A DNA stretch of 64,000 nt from Bifidobacterium primatium (GCF_002802875.1 NZ_PEBI01000003.1:383829-447828), one strand, 5' to 3'; positions 1-10,940 are shown, numbered from the stretch's first letter. Translations and numbers: made by a program. The notes: generated from the letters alone by a model not told the origin.

Positions 1-456
1 TACATGAAGGTCTCCATCGGCGTGGTCTCCCCCGACAAGGCCAAGATCACCAGCGCCGACCAGCTCAAGGGCAAGACCCTGGCCGTGACCAAGGGCACCA
101 CCGCCGAGACGTTCTTCACCCAGAACTACCCCGACGTGAACCTGCAGAAGTTCGATTCCAAGACCCAGCAGTTCCAGGCGTTCAAGGACGGCCGCGCCGA
201 CGCGCTCGCCGACGACAACACCTACCTGTACGCGTGGGCCAAGGACAACAAGGGCTACACCGTGGGCATCAAGACCCTCGGCGAGGAATCCACCATCTCC
301 CCGGCCGTGAAGAAGGGCAACAAGAGCCTGCTCGACTGGACCAACAAGGAGATCAAGACCCTCACCGAGCAGGGCTTCTTCGAGAAGGCCTACCAGTCCG
401 AGCTCGCCCCGAGCTTCACCTCCGACATCAAGCCGGAGGACGTCATCATCAAGTGA
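1..456 (+). CDS. Amino-acid ABC transporter substrate-binding protein, C-terminal part
   Basis: This is the carboxy-terminal half of a family 3 periplasmic-type solute-binding protein; the gene begins before the window. The visible part contains a typical second lobe: a segment reading LKGKTLAVTKGTTAE that looks like the ligand-binding loop, then FKDGRADALADDNTYL, where an Asp-rich turn usually contacts the amino group of an amino acid ligand. It ends with the usual TEQGFFEKAYQ helix. The ligand is probably a polar amino acid or cystine, which cannot be decided here. The membrane permease and ATPase are not in the window. A hairpin terminator follows 45 bases after the stop codon. Confidence 0.85.
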   Translation, partial: YMKVSIGVVSPDKAKITSADQLKGKTLAVTKGTTAETFFTQNYPDVNLQKFDSKTQQFQAFKDGRADALADDNTYLYAWAKDNKGYTVGIKTLGEESTISPAVKKGNKSLLDWTNKEIKTLTEQGFFEKAYQSELAPSFTSDIKPEDVIIK

Positions 457-500
457 TGACGCTCGTGGCCTGAGGTTCAGGCTCACCGCATGACGATAGC

Positions 501-543
501 GAAATCGCCTGGGATTCCAGATCATGGAGTCTCAGGCGATTTC
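501..543 (+). terminator. Terminator after the ABC binding-protein gene
   Basis: An 11-base perfect inverted repeat (501-511 with 533-543, arm GAAATCGCCTG) with a partly paired interior, followed by TTTGTTT. It lies between the rightward binding-protein gene and the leftward hydrolase gene and may serve both. Confidence 0.75.
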
Positions 544-627
544 TTTGTTTACGGTCATGGAAACGGGCATCATCCCATCCAGCCGGCCGTCGGTCGCCAT
601 CCCCTCAAGGGGAAGACAGCGGAGGAG

Positions 628-2067
628 CTATTGCAGGTCGGCGAGGTCGCCGCGGTTCAGGGCCTCCTCGTAAAGCCGCCGGAACACGCGCGTACCGTGA
701 TGCACGCCGTCGTGCTCGAACTCGTTGGTCACCCATGCGTGGGAGTTCCCGACACGGGAGAGCGTGTCGAGCTGCATTCCCGAATCCACGTACATGTCGT
801 CGTGGTAGACGGCCGCCTGCAACGGCACGTCGTTACGGGCCAGCCGGTCGGCGTCGTAGATGCGACCGAAACGCGTGTCCTCCATGAGCAGCTCCACCGC
901 CGGTTTGAATGGTCTGAGGGAACTGTCCTCGTCGAACATCCACGGGAACACGGCCTCGCCGGTGAACATGAGCGGCCGCGCGGTCGTCGCGAATTCGGGA
1001 TGGCGTTCCAGCTCATGCTGTGCAGCCCATCGAATCGGCCGCTCCATCTCGCCGTCCGCGTAGATGAACTCCTGCAACGGCCAGTACAGCGGCCGCTCGT
1101 ACGATGCCGTACGCGCCAGCACGTTCATGAGGAAGCCCGTGGAAAGGGCCGCCGGCGCCTGGCCAAACGCATGGTCGGCGTGGGTCACGCCCGATTCGTC
1201 GTCCTCGGGCAGAATCGCCCCGTCTCCCCCGGTGAACGCCTGGTCGACGAGCCAGTGCAACCGCTCGAAGCTCGGCTTCATGCCGAAGTCGCTGCCCAGC
1301 ATCTGCAGACGACGCACGGAGAACGGGTCACCGTTCGGCAGGGTGACATCGCCCTGCGCCAGACGGTCGGCGATGGCGGCCACACGGCGCGCATCCTGCG
1401 GGTAACGCTCATAATACTGCCGGGTCTTCATGGCCATGCGCGGGAACGTGTGCGCATACACCTCGGCGGCATCCGCCGGCACATGCGGAATGCCGCCCGT
1501 GGTGAACGACGCGGCCAATCCATGCGGATACAGCGACAGATACGTGAGCGTAAGGAAGCCGCCGTAGCTTTGGCCGAGGCTCACCCAGCGCGCGCCGTCG
1601 AACTCCTTGAGCCTCAGATATTCGAAGTCCCGGACGATGGAGTCGGCGAGGAACAGCTTCAGATAGTCGGCGGCCCGGCGCGCGCCCATGCCCGAAATGA
1701 CCTGTGCGTCGATACGCGAGGATCGGCCGGTGCCGCGCTGGTCGGGCAGGACCACGCGGAAGTGTTTGATGGCTTCGGCAATCCATCCGTCATCGTCCGG
1801 CCCAAGCGGCCGCGGGCACTGCCCGCCGGGACCGCCCTGCAGGAAGACCAGCAGCGGCAGGTCGTCATGCACATGATCGGGCGCGCACAGCACCCGGTAG
1901 AACAGGCTCAATGTGGGAGGAAATCCGTCGTCGACGTCCTTCGACGACTTCGGCAGCCCCGAACGCATGACATCGGCGGGATTCGCGCCGTTCCAATCAG
2001 TCGGCACGGCGATGGCATGGTCCTCCACATACAGGCCCGGCACATAGTATTTCCCCAGCAATGGCAT
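628..2067 (-). CDS. Prolyl aminopeptidase-like alpha/beta hydrolase
   Basis: A 479-residue cytoplasmic alpha/beta hydrolase of the proline iminopeptidase (S33) type, which removes N-terminal proline from peptides. The oxyanion-loop motif QGGPGGQ is near residue 78, and the nucleophile elbow GQSYGG places the catalytic Ser at about residue 167. An Asp in DDMYVDSG and a His in the C-terminal quarter can complete the triad. The start at 2067 has an AAGGAG ribosome site 8 bases upstream. It is monocistronic and divergent from the sensor-kinase gene. The length fits the larger actinobacterial PIP-like enzymes. Substrate preference is inferred from the family only. Confidence 0.85.
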   Translation of the reverse strand: MPLLGKYYVPGLYVEDHAIAVPTDWNGANPADVMRSGLPKSSKDVDDGFPPTLSLFYRVLCAPDHVHDDLPLLVFLQGGPGGQCPRPLGPDDDGWIAEAIKHFRVVLPDQRGTGRSSRIDAQVISGMGARRAADYLKLFLADSIVRDFEYLRLKEFDGARWVSLGQSYGGFLTLTYLSLYPHGLAASFTTGGIPHVPADAAEVYAHTFPRMAMKTRQYYERYPQDARRVAAIADRLAQGDVTLPNGDPFSVRRLQMLGSDFGMKPSFERLHWLVDQAFTGGDGAILPEDDESGVTHADHAFGQAPAALSTGFLMNVLARTASYERPLYWPLQEFIYADGEMERPIRWAAQHELERHPEFATTARPLMFTGEAVFPWMFDEDSSLRPFKPAVELLMEDTRFGRIYDADRLARNDVPLQAAVYHDDMYVDSGMQLDTLSRVGNSHAWVTNEFEHDGVHHGTRVFRRLYEEALNRGDLADLQ

Positions 2068-2195
2068 GATGTTCGCTCCTTGTTCGTAACGTCATCGAAC
2101 GCCATCATTGTCGCACCGAAGTATGTCGAAATCATCATCCGAGGAGAATCATCATCCTCCGGGAGGATTGCACACGACCGACGAACGATTAGTCT

Positions 2196-4778
2196 ATGGG
2201 TGTGATTGCTTTCCGAAACGTCGCGAACACCGTCCGACGATTCATCGACCGTCGTCTCATATCGGACGTCATACTGGCGTTGGCATTGACCGCCCTGCTC
2301 AGCCTGACCACCTCGTCGAACGATCTTTGGGGGCTGCAGGACGGGCTGCTGTTCCCCACGTCGGACAGGGCGCTTACAGCATGGACGTGGATATACGCCC
2401 TGCCGCTGGCCTTCCGGCGTAAGGCACCGCACGCCTCGGCCGTACTGTTCGTGACGTTGTGCATCATCCAGCTCGTGTTCGGTCCGGCGCTGGTGGTCAC
2501 CGACTGTTTCGCACTGATGCAGTTGTATGCCGTGATTGCATACGGCCGACGCGAGACCGCACGACCGTTCATCATCATCGCGGTGGGCATGGCCTTCCTG
2601 ACGACGGGCGTCAACACCGAGGTGATTGCCTTTGGTCCGCTGACCATGACCGGAACCGAACGCTATCAGACGGCACCGTATGAGTGCCTTACGCCGGCGG
2701 GCACGATGGACCTCGGATCATGCGACCCCGCCCTACGCACCAACGCCGCCATCATGCTGGGCATGATACTGATTCCGGTCATCGCGGTCATCATCATGGC
2801 GTACTGGCAGCGGGCGCGACTCGCCACCGCACGATGGATGCAGGAACGCAACGCGGCATTGGAGGCCCGACGCGAGGAGGAGTCCCACATCGCGGCGCTC
2901 GCCGAACGCGCACGCATCGCCCGCGACATGCATGACGTGGTGGCGCACACGCTGTCCATCATCATCGTGCAGGCGGACGGCGGACGGTTCGCCGGCGCCA
3001 ACGACCGAGAACTCGCCAAATCGACGATGACGACCATCCGCGACGAAAGCGCGAAGGCGCTCGCCGACATGCAGCGTCTGCTCGGCATCTTCGGCGGGCA
3101 CCATGACGACGGGACCGACGCCATGAAGGAATCACCCACGCATCACGACGAATCGGAGGACGACGACCATCCGAGCTATGCCAACATCGACGGGCTGGTC
3201 GCCCAAGCGAGGAACGCCGACTCAGACCTGCGTCTGGAACGCAAAGTGCTCGGCAATCCCCTCCCCGACAAGCTTGGCGCCCCGGCGCAGATCGTCGTCT
3301 ATCGTATAATGCAGGAATCGTTGACGAACATCCGCAAGTACGCCGGGTCGGACGTGCACGCGGACATCGAGGAGCAATGGGACGAGGATGGACTGCGGCT
3401 GCGCATTCTCGACGACGGCAGGGGCGCCGCGTCGATGGCCGACGGTCATACGCAGGGCTATGGGCTCATCGGCATGAGGGAACGGCTGACCTCGCTGGGA
3501 GGCTCCGGCACCGCCGGACCCCGAATCGGAGGAGGATTCGAGGTGACGGCGTTCATTCCCTACGCCTCCTCCCCCGATATGCGCGATCCGGTCGATTCGA
3601 CCGCCGGCGGATGCGGTGAATCCCCGCTTACGGCATCCGTTGCGAACGGCGAACGCAGCGGCACTGCCGGGCGGATATCGACGCGCGTAGCCAGTGGCTT
3701 CAAACAGGCCGTAATCGACCATATTCATACGATGGTCAATACCATACGAAATGACCGAGAAGACCGACACGCAGGCAAGGCACCGGAGACCGACGACTTC
3801 AACATCATCGAGAAAGTATCCGAATGGACCGAACGCCATTACCTGCTGATGGACCTGCTTGTCGCCGTGGCACTGTTCATGATGTACTACGTCTCGGCGG
3901 CGAACGGCATGACGTCGGGATATGCCGCGGTGCGAAACCTCTCCAACATGCTGACGCTGCTGCCGCTGGTATGGCGACGACGGTTCCCGCAGGCCAGCGC
4001 CGCGGTGTTCGCCGCGGTCACGATCCTCGAACTGCTGGCATTGCCGTGGAACACCCTGGCGCCATTGGTGTCGGTGTATTCCGTGTATTCGGTGACGCTG
4101 TACGGGCCGAGAACCGCGAAACGATGGGTCATCCCCACGATCGCGCTCGGCTCGCTCACGTTCGCCGTCAACTTCACCGCGCAGAACTACCTCGGCATGT
4201 CCATGACAACACTGATCGGCAGCATTCCCGCAATCATGGGGGACACCGGAACGACGAAGTCCATCGGGGCGCTGCCCGTGCTGCTGACCTGCACGTTCGC
4301 CGCGTGTATAACGCTGTTTGGCGTGATGGCGGCGGGCATGTGGTCGCGGGCCCGAGGCGCGAACATGCTGGTGCTGCAGGCGCGCGAGGAGGCGCTGCGT
4401 GACGAGGAGGCCAAGCAGAGAATCCTCGCGGCGAACATGGAACGCGACCGCATCGGCGCGAACATCCGGGCGGACGTTTCCGACACCTTGCTCGGAGTCA
4501 TGGGCAAGGCCGACGCGGGACTGCGGCTGCTTGATTCGAATGATACCGACACACAGATGATATCCGACGCGTTCGCCGGCATTGCCAAGGAAGGCCGTGC
4601 TGCGCTGAAGCGCATGAGACAGTTGCTCGGCGTGCTGCGCGAAACCGGATTCAGCGACGACGCGCAACGTGAGGGAATGAGGCTGGCTCCCGCAAGTCCT
4701 TTGGACGAGCAGCTACAGTGGAAGGCCGGAGGACCAACGGGCGGCGCCGTATCGGACGACACCGGCCGATCCCAGTGA
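2196..4778 (+). CDS. Tandem-duplicated sensor histidine kinase (second half degenerate)
   Basis: An 860-residue membrane sensor of the NarL-partner (HisKA_3) class made of two similar halves. The first half has about five membrane helices (residues 24-205), a dimerisation box with IARDMHDVVAH (phospho-acceptor His246), an ATP-binding N-box QESLTNIRKYAG and a G-box GYGLIGMRER. The second half repeats the membrane block (about residues 550-715) and a helix aligned to the His box, but reads RIGANIRADVS: His246 is replaced by Arg758, and no ATPase domain follows. It should therefore sense or dimerise but not phosphorylate. The response regulator gene begins 22 bases downstream. No strong ribosome site precedes the start. 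Confidence 0.85.
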   Translation: MGVIAFRNVANTVRRFIDRRLISDVILALALTALLSLTTSSNDLWGLQDGLLFPTSDRALTAWTWIYALPLAFRRKAPHASAVLFVTLCIIQLVFGPALVVTDCFALMQLYAVIAYGRRETARPFIIIAVGMAFLTTGVNTEVIAFGPLTMTGTERYQTAPYECLTPAGTMDLGSCDPALRTNAAIMLGMILIPVIAVIIMAYWQRARLATARWMQERNAALEARREEESHIAALAERARIARDMHDVVAHTLSIIIVQADGGRFAGANDRELAKSTMTTIRDESAKALADMQRLLGIFGGHHDDGTDAMKESPTHHDESEDDDHPSYANIDGLVAQARNADSDLRLERKVLGNPLPDKLGAPAQIVVYRIMQESLTNIRKYAGSDVHADIEEQWDEDGLRLRILDDGRGAASMADGHTQGYGLIGMRERLTSLGGSGTAGPRIGGGFEVTAFIPYASSPDMRDPVDSTAGGCGESPLTASVANGERSGTAGRISTRVASGFKQAVIDHIHTMVNTIRNDREDRHAGKAPETDDFNIIEKVSEWTERHYLLMDLLVAVALFMMYYVSAANGMTSGYAAVRNLSNMLTLLPLVWRRRFPQASAAVFAAVTILELLALPWNTLAPLVSVYSVYSVTLYGPRTAKRWVIPTIALGSLTFAVNFTAQNYLGMSMTTLIGSIPAIMGDTGTTKSIGALPVLLTCTFAACITLFGVMAAGMWSRARGANMLVLQAREEALRDEEAKQRILAANMERDRIGANIRADVSDTLLGVMGKADAGLRLLDSNDTDTQMISDAFAGIAKEGRAALKRMRQLLGVLRETGFSDDAQREGMRLAPASPLDEQLQWKAGGPTGGAVSDDTGRSQ

Positions 4779-4800
4779 ACGGCAAGGAAGGGAAGGATTC

Positions 4801-5511
4801 ATGACGGACATGTCGCAGCATTGCATTCGCGTGGTCATCGCGGACGACCAGGAGCTGGTCCGCGCCGGATTCGCCATGGTCATCGGCTCGCAGCCCGACC
4901 TCGCCGTGGTCGGCCAGGCGGGCGACGGCGCCGAGGCGGTGGCTACGGTCGAACGGCTGCATCCGGATGTGGTGCTCATGGACGTGCGCATGCCCGGCAT
5001 GGACGGCATCGAGGCCACGCGACTCATCACCGCGTCGTCGCAGGACGGTGCCGACACCGAGGAGGCGCACACGACGAAGGTCATCATCCTGACGACCTTC
5101 GACCTGGACGAATACGTGATGGCCGCCATCAATGCAGGAGCCTCCGGGTTCCTGCTCAAGGACACCGAGCCGGAGGCGCTGCTCGACGCCATCCGCACGG
5201 TATATCAGGGCAACGCCATCATCGCGCCCTCGGCCACCAAACGCCTCATCGAGAAGATGAGCGACGGCCGCATCGCGCAACGGTCCGCTCCCCCGGCGGA
5301 CTACACCGACCCCGAGCTCGAACTGCTCACCGACCGCGAGCGCGAGGTGCTGGTCGAGATCGCGCATGGGCTGAGTAATCAGGAGATCGCCGACAAGCTG
5401 TTCGTGAGTCTGCCGACGGTGAAGACGCATGTGGCGCATATTCTCGCGAAGATCAACGCGCGTGACCGCGTGCAGGCGGTGGTGTTCGCCTACGAGAACC
5501 ATCTGGTGTAG
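4801..5511 (+). CDS. LuxR/NarL-type response regulator
   Basis: A 236-residue two-component response regulator. The receiver domain covers residues 8-130, with the acidic pair ADD at 14-16, phospho-acceptor Asp61 in LMDVRMPG and the conserved Lys in GFLLKDTEP. A LuxR-type helix-turn-helix begins near LTDREREVL and includes LSNQEIADKLFVS and TVKTHVAHIL. It follows the tandem histidine kinase by 22 bases with a GGAAGG ribosome site, so the two form one operon and presumably one pathway. The convergent ABC exporter and the nearby MFS exporter are plausible targets, inferred from position only. Confidence 0.93.
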   Translation: MTDMSQHCIRVVIADDQELVRAGFAMVIGSQPDLAVVGQAGDGAEAVATVERLHPDVVLMDVRMPGMDGIEATRLITASSQDGADTEEAHTTKVIILTTFDLDEYVMAAINAGASGFLLKDTEPEALLDAIRTVYQGNAIIAPSATKRLIEKMSDGRIAQRSAPPADYTDPELELLTDREREVLVEIAHGLSNQEIADKLFVSLPTVKTHVAHILAKINARDRVQAVVFAYENHLV

Positions 5512-5580
5512 TTTCGCCTGCCGCCGTCGACGAGTCGAATCAGAGCGGTTCGGGCACCCACCATCCACTCCGGAATGGAC

Positions 5581-5623
5581 GATGCCCGCCGTTTCACGTC
5601 CGGAGACGTGTCGTGCGGGCATC
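5581..5623. terminator. Hairpin between convergent response regulator and ABC permease
   Basis: Outer arms GATGCCCGC (5581-5589) and GCGGGCATC (5615-5623) enclose an inner CACGTC/GACGTG pair. It has no T tract on either strand, so its role as a shared terminator is inferred from its place between two convergent genes. The rest of the 215-base gap shows nothing else. Confidence 0.5.
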
Positions 5624-5726
5624 ACTGGGGAATGCGATTCTTCTCTTATCTGTTGTGTTCCGTTATAGGTTTTCCGTCTGGGAGAAACCTTGGTGGTTCA
5701 TCGATGTTCTCCCTGAAAGCGGCGGG

Positions 5727-8348
5727 CTAGGCCTCGGCCAGCGCCTCCACGGGCGCGGTGCGTACCGCCCGGCGGGCGGGCGCAACGCTGGCGATGAGTG
5801 CCGCCAATGCCGCGACCAGCAGGATGACCGCGTACATGCGCCAGTCGACCGGGTATCGCACGGTGCCGATCGAGGAGAGCGCCACGTTCGAGCCGAGCCA
5901 GCCGAATATCGTGCCGACGACGAGACCGACGACGCCGCTGCCGAGCGAGATGAGCAGCGCTTCGACGGCAAGCGAACGGCGCAGCTGGCCGCGGGTCATG
6001 CCGATGGCCCGCAGGGTGGCCGATTCGCGGGTGCGTTCGATCACCGACAACGACAGCGTGTTGGCCACACCGACGAGGGCGATGAGCACAGCGACGGCAA
6101 GCAGGGCAAAGAGCACCGCCATGACCATGTCGATCTCCTGGTTCCATTGCATGCGTTCGGCGATGGAGCCGGTGACCTGTACGCCGGGTTCGTCGCTGAC
6201 TGCGTCCTGGACTGCGGCGAACAGGTCGGCCGGCGTGGTGGTGCCATCGGATTTCACCCAGATCTGCGTGGTGACGGGCACGCCGGATGCCTTAATCACC
6301 GCGGGGTCGACGAGGGCCACGCCCGCATAGTCGGAGCTGATGCGGAAGTCGGATTTGTATGCCGTCAACGTGGTGGTTCCGGCGGTGTTTCCGGAGTCGT
6401 GGGAGGCGTTCATGGCGCTGAAGGAGACGTCGACCTTGCCGCCGTTGGAGATGGGGTTGGTCTTGTCGCCCATCGTCGTCATCATGTCGATGGTGTCGCG
6501 TCCGATGGGGTGCGTGGCTTCGGTGGCGTTGAATACCTTGGTTCGCTGGCGTTCGCTAATGCCGACCGCTTCGACGGTGACCTTATCGGAGGAGCCGGGC
6601 TGTTTCCATTGGGCTATGGCGGTGGCGACGGGTTCGGCCGCTTCCACGCCATGGACACCGGTGATCTTCTTGACCATGCGCTGGTCGAGGTTCGGCCCGG
6701 TGACCTGCAGGTCCACGCTGTAACGGGAGTCGAGCGCTCCCGCGGCGGTGGCTTTGGCACTGGCCGCGCCGGTGCCGATGCATGACACCAGGGTGACGCC
6801 GATGAGCAGGGCGGCTCCGGTGGCGGCGATGCGTCGGGGATTCCTGCGGATGTTCGCCGAGGCGATGGCCGCGCTCGGTCCGATATGGCCGACCAGTGAG
6901 CCGGCACCGTGCAGGAGCGCCGGCAGCCATCGGATGGCCGACATCAGCAGGCCGAGGAACGCCAGGGCCATGCCGGCCATGAGCGGCAGGAGGATGACGT
7001 CGCCGCTGATCATCGTGCTCTGGTGGAGGTCGAGCCTCCGGTTCTGCCAGACGGCGAACGCCATTGCCGCGACGCCGAGGATGAGCATGAGTATGCTGGC
7101 GAGCATGCGTACAAGGCCTGTGCGGCGGGTGTCGGCCAGTTCGATGGGCCGCAGCGCCTCCAATGGGGACACCGCCGTGGTGGATCGTGCGGCTCCGAGG
7201 GAGGAGAGCATGGTGACGGCCACGCCGAACACGAGCGGCACCCAGAACACCTGCGGCGTGAGGACGAGCGCGAATTCGATGCCCTGCAAACGCAGTCCGG
7301 AGACGTGCAGCCCGCCCATGAGTGCCAACGCGGAGGCCACGCCGAGCGTGGACGAGATCAGTCCCAGCAGCGCGGCCTCGCCGAGCACGGAGGCGTACAG
7401 CTGCCCCTTGCGTGCGCCGATGGCGCGCAGCAGCGCCAATGTTCGGCGACGACGCGCCACCAGCACCTGAAAGGTGTTGGCGATCACCAGCGCGGCGACG
7501 AACATGGCGAGCGCGCCGAAAGCGAGCATGAACGTGGTGATGATGTCGGTGCCGTTGCCGCTGAGCTGCTTCATCTGCTTGTCGGCGTAGTCGTTCACGT
7601 CGGTGACGGTGATGCCGGACGGCAGCGCCTTGCGCACCTGGGATATCACCTGCTCCTCGCTGGAGCCGTGCGGAGGCTCGACGAGCAGATACAGTACGCC
7701 GGCGGGCAGGTCGTCGAAGCTCTCGCCAACGCCGGACATGATGGCGGTGTCCCGTTCGCTGATGGCCGCCGCTCCCCCGTACGAGGCGAATGCGCCGTTG
7801 TCGTCGCTGGTGAGACCGACGATCTTCTCGCGCAGGACATGCGCCGTGTTCGCGCCGGCATAATCGGAGGAGTTGTCGATGGTAATGACGTCGCCGAGCC
7901 CCACCCCGAGCCGGTCGGCCGCGTCGGCCGGCAGCGCCATCTCGCCGTCGGCCTTCGGCCATGCGCCCTTGGTGAGGGCGATGGGCATGAGCCGGCTGTT
8001 GCCGGCGACGGGGATTACCGGCAGTGTGGAATGCTTGCCTCCGAAGCTGGCCTGCACCTGCGCGCCGACGTTCGGCCGCACGCCGGCGACGCCGTCGATG
8101 CGGTCAAGACGGTCGATATGGTAGTCGGCCACGGTGCGCATCGCATTCGCCGGATCGTCGTCGGATGCGGCGACGGCGTAGTTGGCGTCGCCGAACATGG
8201 CGGTCATCTGGCGTCGCATCGAATGGTCGAGCGTGTTGCCGAACAGGAAGGTGCTGGAGATGAACAGCGTGCCGATGAGGATGGCGATGCCGGCGGGGAT
8301 GAGCATCTTCGCGTTGCGGCGCATCAGTCGGATGGTGATGGAGAACAT
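5727..8348 (-). CDS. ABC exporter permease, FtsX/MacB-like
   Basis: An 873-residue permease of the FtsX family. One N-terminal membrane helix (IPAGIAILIGTLFISSTF) is followed by a large extracellular domain, three helices with a coupling-loop motif (VARRRRTLALLRAIGARKG), then a second copy with a central helix, an extracellular domain and three C-terminal helices including ERTRESATLRAIGMTRGQL. This duplicated layout is typical of exporters of lipoproteins, antimicrobial peptides or signals. The reading frame stays open further upstream, but the start at 8348 (MFSITIRLM) is chosen because upstream codons overlap the ATPase gene. The partner ATPase lies 29 bases upstream on the same strand. Confidence 0.9.
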   Translation of the reverse strand: MFSITIRLMRRNAKMLIPAGIAILIGTLFISSTFLFGNTLDHSMRRQMTAMFGDANYAVAASDDDPANAMRTVADYHIDRLDRIDGVAGVRPNVGAQVQASFGGKHSTLPVIPVAGNSRLMPIALTKGAWPKADGEMALPADAADRLGVGLGDVITIDNSSDYAGANTAHVLREKIVGLTSDDNGAFASYGGAAAISERDTAIMSGVGESFDDLPAGVLYLLVEPPHGSSEEQVISQVRKALPSGITVTDVNDYADKQMKQLSGNGTDIITTFMLAFGALAMFVAALVIANTFQVLVARRRRTLALLRAIGARKGQLYASVLGEAALLGLISSTLGVASALALMGGLHVSGLRLQGIEFALVLTPQVFWVPLVFGVAVTMLSSLGAARSTTAVSPLEALRPIELADTRRTGLVRMLASILMLILGVAAMAFAVWQNRRLDLHQSTMISGDVILLPLMAGMALAFLGLLMSAIRWLPALLHGAGSLVGHIGPSAAIASANIRRNPRRIAATGAALLIGVTLVSCIGTGAASAKATAAGALDSRYSVDLQVTGPNLDQRMVKKITGVHGVEAAEPVATAIAQWKQPGSSDKVTVEAVGISERQRTKVFNATEATHPIGRDTIDMMTTMGDKTNPISNGGKVDVSFSAMNASHDSGNTAGTTTLTAYKSDFRISSDYAGVALVDPAVIKASGVPVTTQIWVKSDGTTTPADLFAAVQDAVSDEPGVQVTGSIAERMQWNQEIDMVMAVLFALLAVAVLIALVGVANTLSLSVIERTRESATLRAIGMTRGQLRRSLAVEALLISLGSGVVGLVVGTIFGWLGSNVALSSIGTVRYPVDWRMYAVILLVAALAALIASVAPARRAVRTAPVEALAEA

Positions 8349-8377
8349 TGGTGGTCTCTTTCCTCTCGTACCGTGGC

Positions 8378-9268
<891 letters not shown>

Positions 9269-9371
9269 CGTCTTTTTCCTTTCGTTCGGTCTCCGGGCCA
9301 TGACGGCCCTGCTGGTTACCAAACTACGGAAAAACGGATGCCCGCCATATCATGCGTGGGACGGAAAAACG

Positions 9372-9409
9372 ATGACGGCCCATCATCCCCGAGGATGATG
9401 GGCCGTCAT
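9372..9409 (-). terminator. Terminator after MFS exporter gene
   Basis: A 17-base perfect inverted repeat (9372-9388 with 9393-9409) with loop CCGA. On the minus strand it is followed by CGTTTTTCC, a clear factor-independent terminator for the leftward MFS gene that ends at 9429. It separates that gene from the ABC exporter operon. Confidence 0.85.
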
Positions 9410-9428
9410 AATCAACGTCGTGATCGGG

Positions 9429-10940
9429 CTAACGACGCCGTGCGCGGATGCGGAAGGCGAAGGCCAACGCCACGAACGCGGCCAGACAGATGAGAATCAT
9501 GGCGGCGAACGTCCACGCACCGCCGACCGCAGTGGCGTGCGCGAATGCCGGCGTGCCTTCCCCGCCGGCACCGGCCTGGGCGATGGTGAGGATGGTGGAG
9601 AACAGCGTGGTGCCGGCGGCTCCACCGAACTGCAGCATGGTGTTGAAGATGGCGTTGCCGTCCGGAGTGAACTGTGCGGGGATGGCGCTCAGGGCACTGG
9701 TCATGATGTTGGAGTAGCCGAGCGCATAGCTAAGTCCGAAGATGAAGTAGAATCCGGCGAGCGTCGCCGGGGTCAGGCGCATGGAGAAGACGAGCAGCAG
9801 CACCGGTCCGATGATGGCCACGGCAAAGGCCGAAAGAATCGGACGCGTGGGGCCGAATCGGTCGTAGAGCACGCCGCCTACGGGCGCGAAGAACGCGCCG
9901 ATCAATGCGCCGGGCAATACGAGCGCGCCGGCGAGGAAGGCGCTGGTGCCAAGCGATAGCTGGGCGAGGTTGGTGATCACGTAGCCGAATCCGATGCCCA
10001 CCACCGGCAGTATCGCATAGGCCAGCAGATGCAGCAGCACCACCGGGTCACGCAGGATGCCGAGTCGGATGAGCGGCGAGAACGACCGTCTGGACGAGTA
10101 TCCGAAGAACAGCAGCGACAGCACGCCGATTGCAAGGCTTGCGCCGGCAATGCCCGCCGACTGTGCGAACGGGGCACCGTTGACGGCCTCGCTGATGGCC
10201 ACTCCGGCCTGGTTCAACGCCATGATCAGTCCAGCCAGGCCGAGCACGATGGCGAGGAACTGCAGCGGATTGAGCTGTGCGAACTGGGTGGGCGTCTTCT
10301 GCTCGATGCACAGGAGCCCCACGATGAGCGACACCACCATCACCGGCAGGATGAGCACGAAAATCGCACGCCATGGCAGCACGCTGGAGATGGCGCCGCC
10401 CACGGTGGGTCCGATGGCCGGGGCCACGGTGATGACGAGGGATCCGACGCCCATGAGCCGACCGATCTTCGTCCGCGGCGACTGCTCGAGGATGATGTTG
10501 ATCATCAGCGGCGTGGCGACGCCCGAACCCACGCCCTGGATGATGCGGGCCACGATGAGCACCGGGAAGCTGTGGCCGAAGATCATGATGACGCATCCGA
10601 CTACGGCGAGAACGACCGCGGCCACGAAGATGGCCTTCAACGGGAAACGTCGTTTGAGATACGAGCTGATGGGCATGGTGACGGCCACCGACAGCAGGTA
10701 TATGGTGGTGATCCACTGCACGGTGGCGGTGCCGACGTTGAGCTCCCGCATGAGTTCGGGGAACAGCACGGTCATCACCGTTTCGGTCAGGATGCCGAAG
10801 AACGCCAGCGAGCCGACGGCGAAGATGGCGCCTATCAGCTTGCGCGGTATTCTTTCGTCGGATACGGCTCCCGCCGTTCCGCCGTCCCCCGAGGGGGGCG
10901 TCATCGTTTCGTGTTCCACCTTGGGCCGCGGTTCCTTCAC
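9429..10940 (-). CDS. MFS multidrug exporter, DHA2 (EmrB/QacA) type
   Basis: A 503-residue major facilitator with about 14 hydrophobic helices, as in the drug:H+ antiporter-2 family. Recognisable elements are the early segment FPELMRELNVG, the ITTIYLLSVAVTMPISSYL helix, the loop LKRRFPLKAIF and the helix-5 motif GPTVGGAIS. Such proteins export cationic drugs or toxic metabolites across the cytoplasmic membrane. The first Met is at 10940; Met13 is an alternative start. The gene stands alone between two regions with their own hairpins. The substrate is unknown. Confidence 0.88.
   Translation of the reverse strand: MKEPRPKVEHETMTPPSGDGGTAGAVSDERIPRKLIGAIFAVGSLAFFGILTETVMTVLFPELMRELNVGTATVQWITTIYLLSVAVTMPISSYLKRRFPLKAIFVAAVVLAVVGCVIMIFGHSFPVLIVARIIQGVGSGVATPLMINIILEQSPRTKIGRLMGVGSLVITVAPAIGPTVGGAISSVLPWRAIFVLILPVMVVSLIVGLLCIEQKTPTQFAQLNPLQFLAIVLGLAGLIMALNQAGVAISEAVNGAPFAQSAGIAGASLAIGVLSLLFFGYSSRRSFSPLIRLGILRDPVVLLHLLAYAILPVVGIGFGYVITNLAQLSLGTSAFLAGALVLPGALIGAFFAPVGGVLYDRFGPTRPILSAFAVAIIGPVLLLVFSMRLTPATLAGFYFIFGLSYALGYSNIMTSALSAIPAQFTPDGNAIFNTMLQFGGAAGTTLFSTILTIAQAGAGGEGTPAFAHATAVGGAWTFAAMILICLAAFVALAFAFRIRARRR

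Noticed and set aside
490..2205. Long plus-strand frame of 571 codons opposite the hydrolase gene
   Set aside because: Arg/His/Gly-rich translation without motifs; it is the antisense shadow of the prolyl aminopeptidase-like gene, which has a ribosome site and catalytic motifs.
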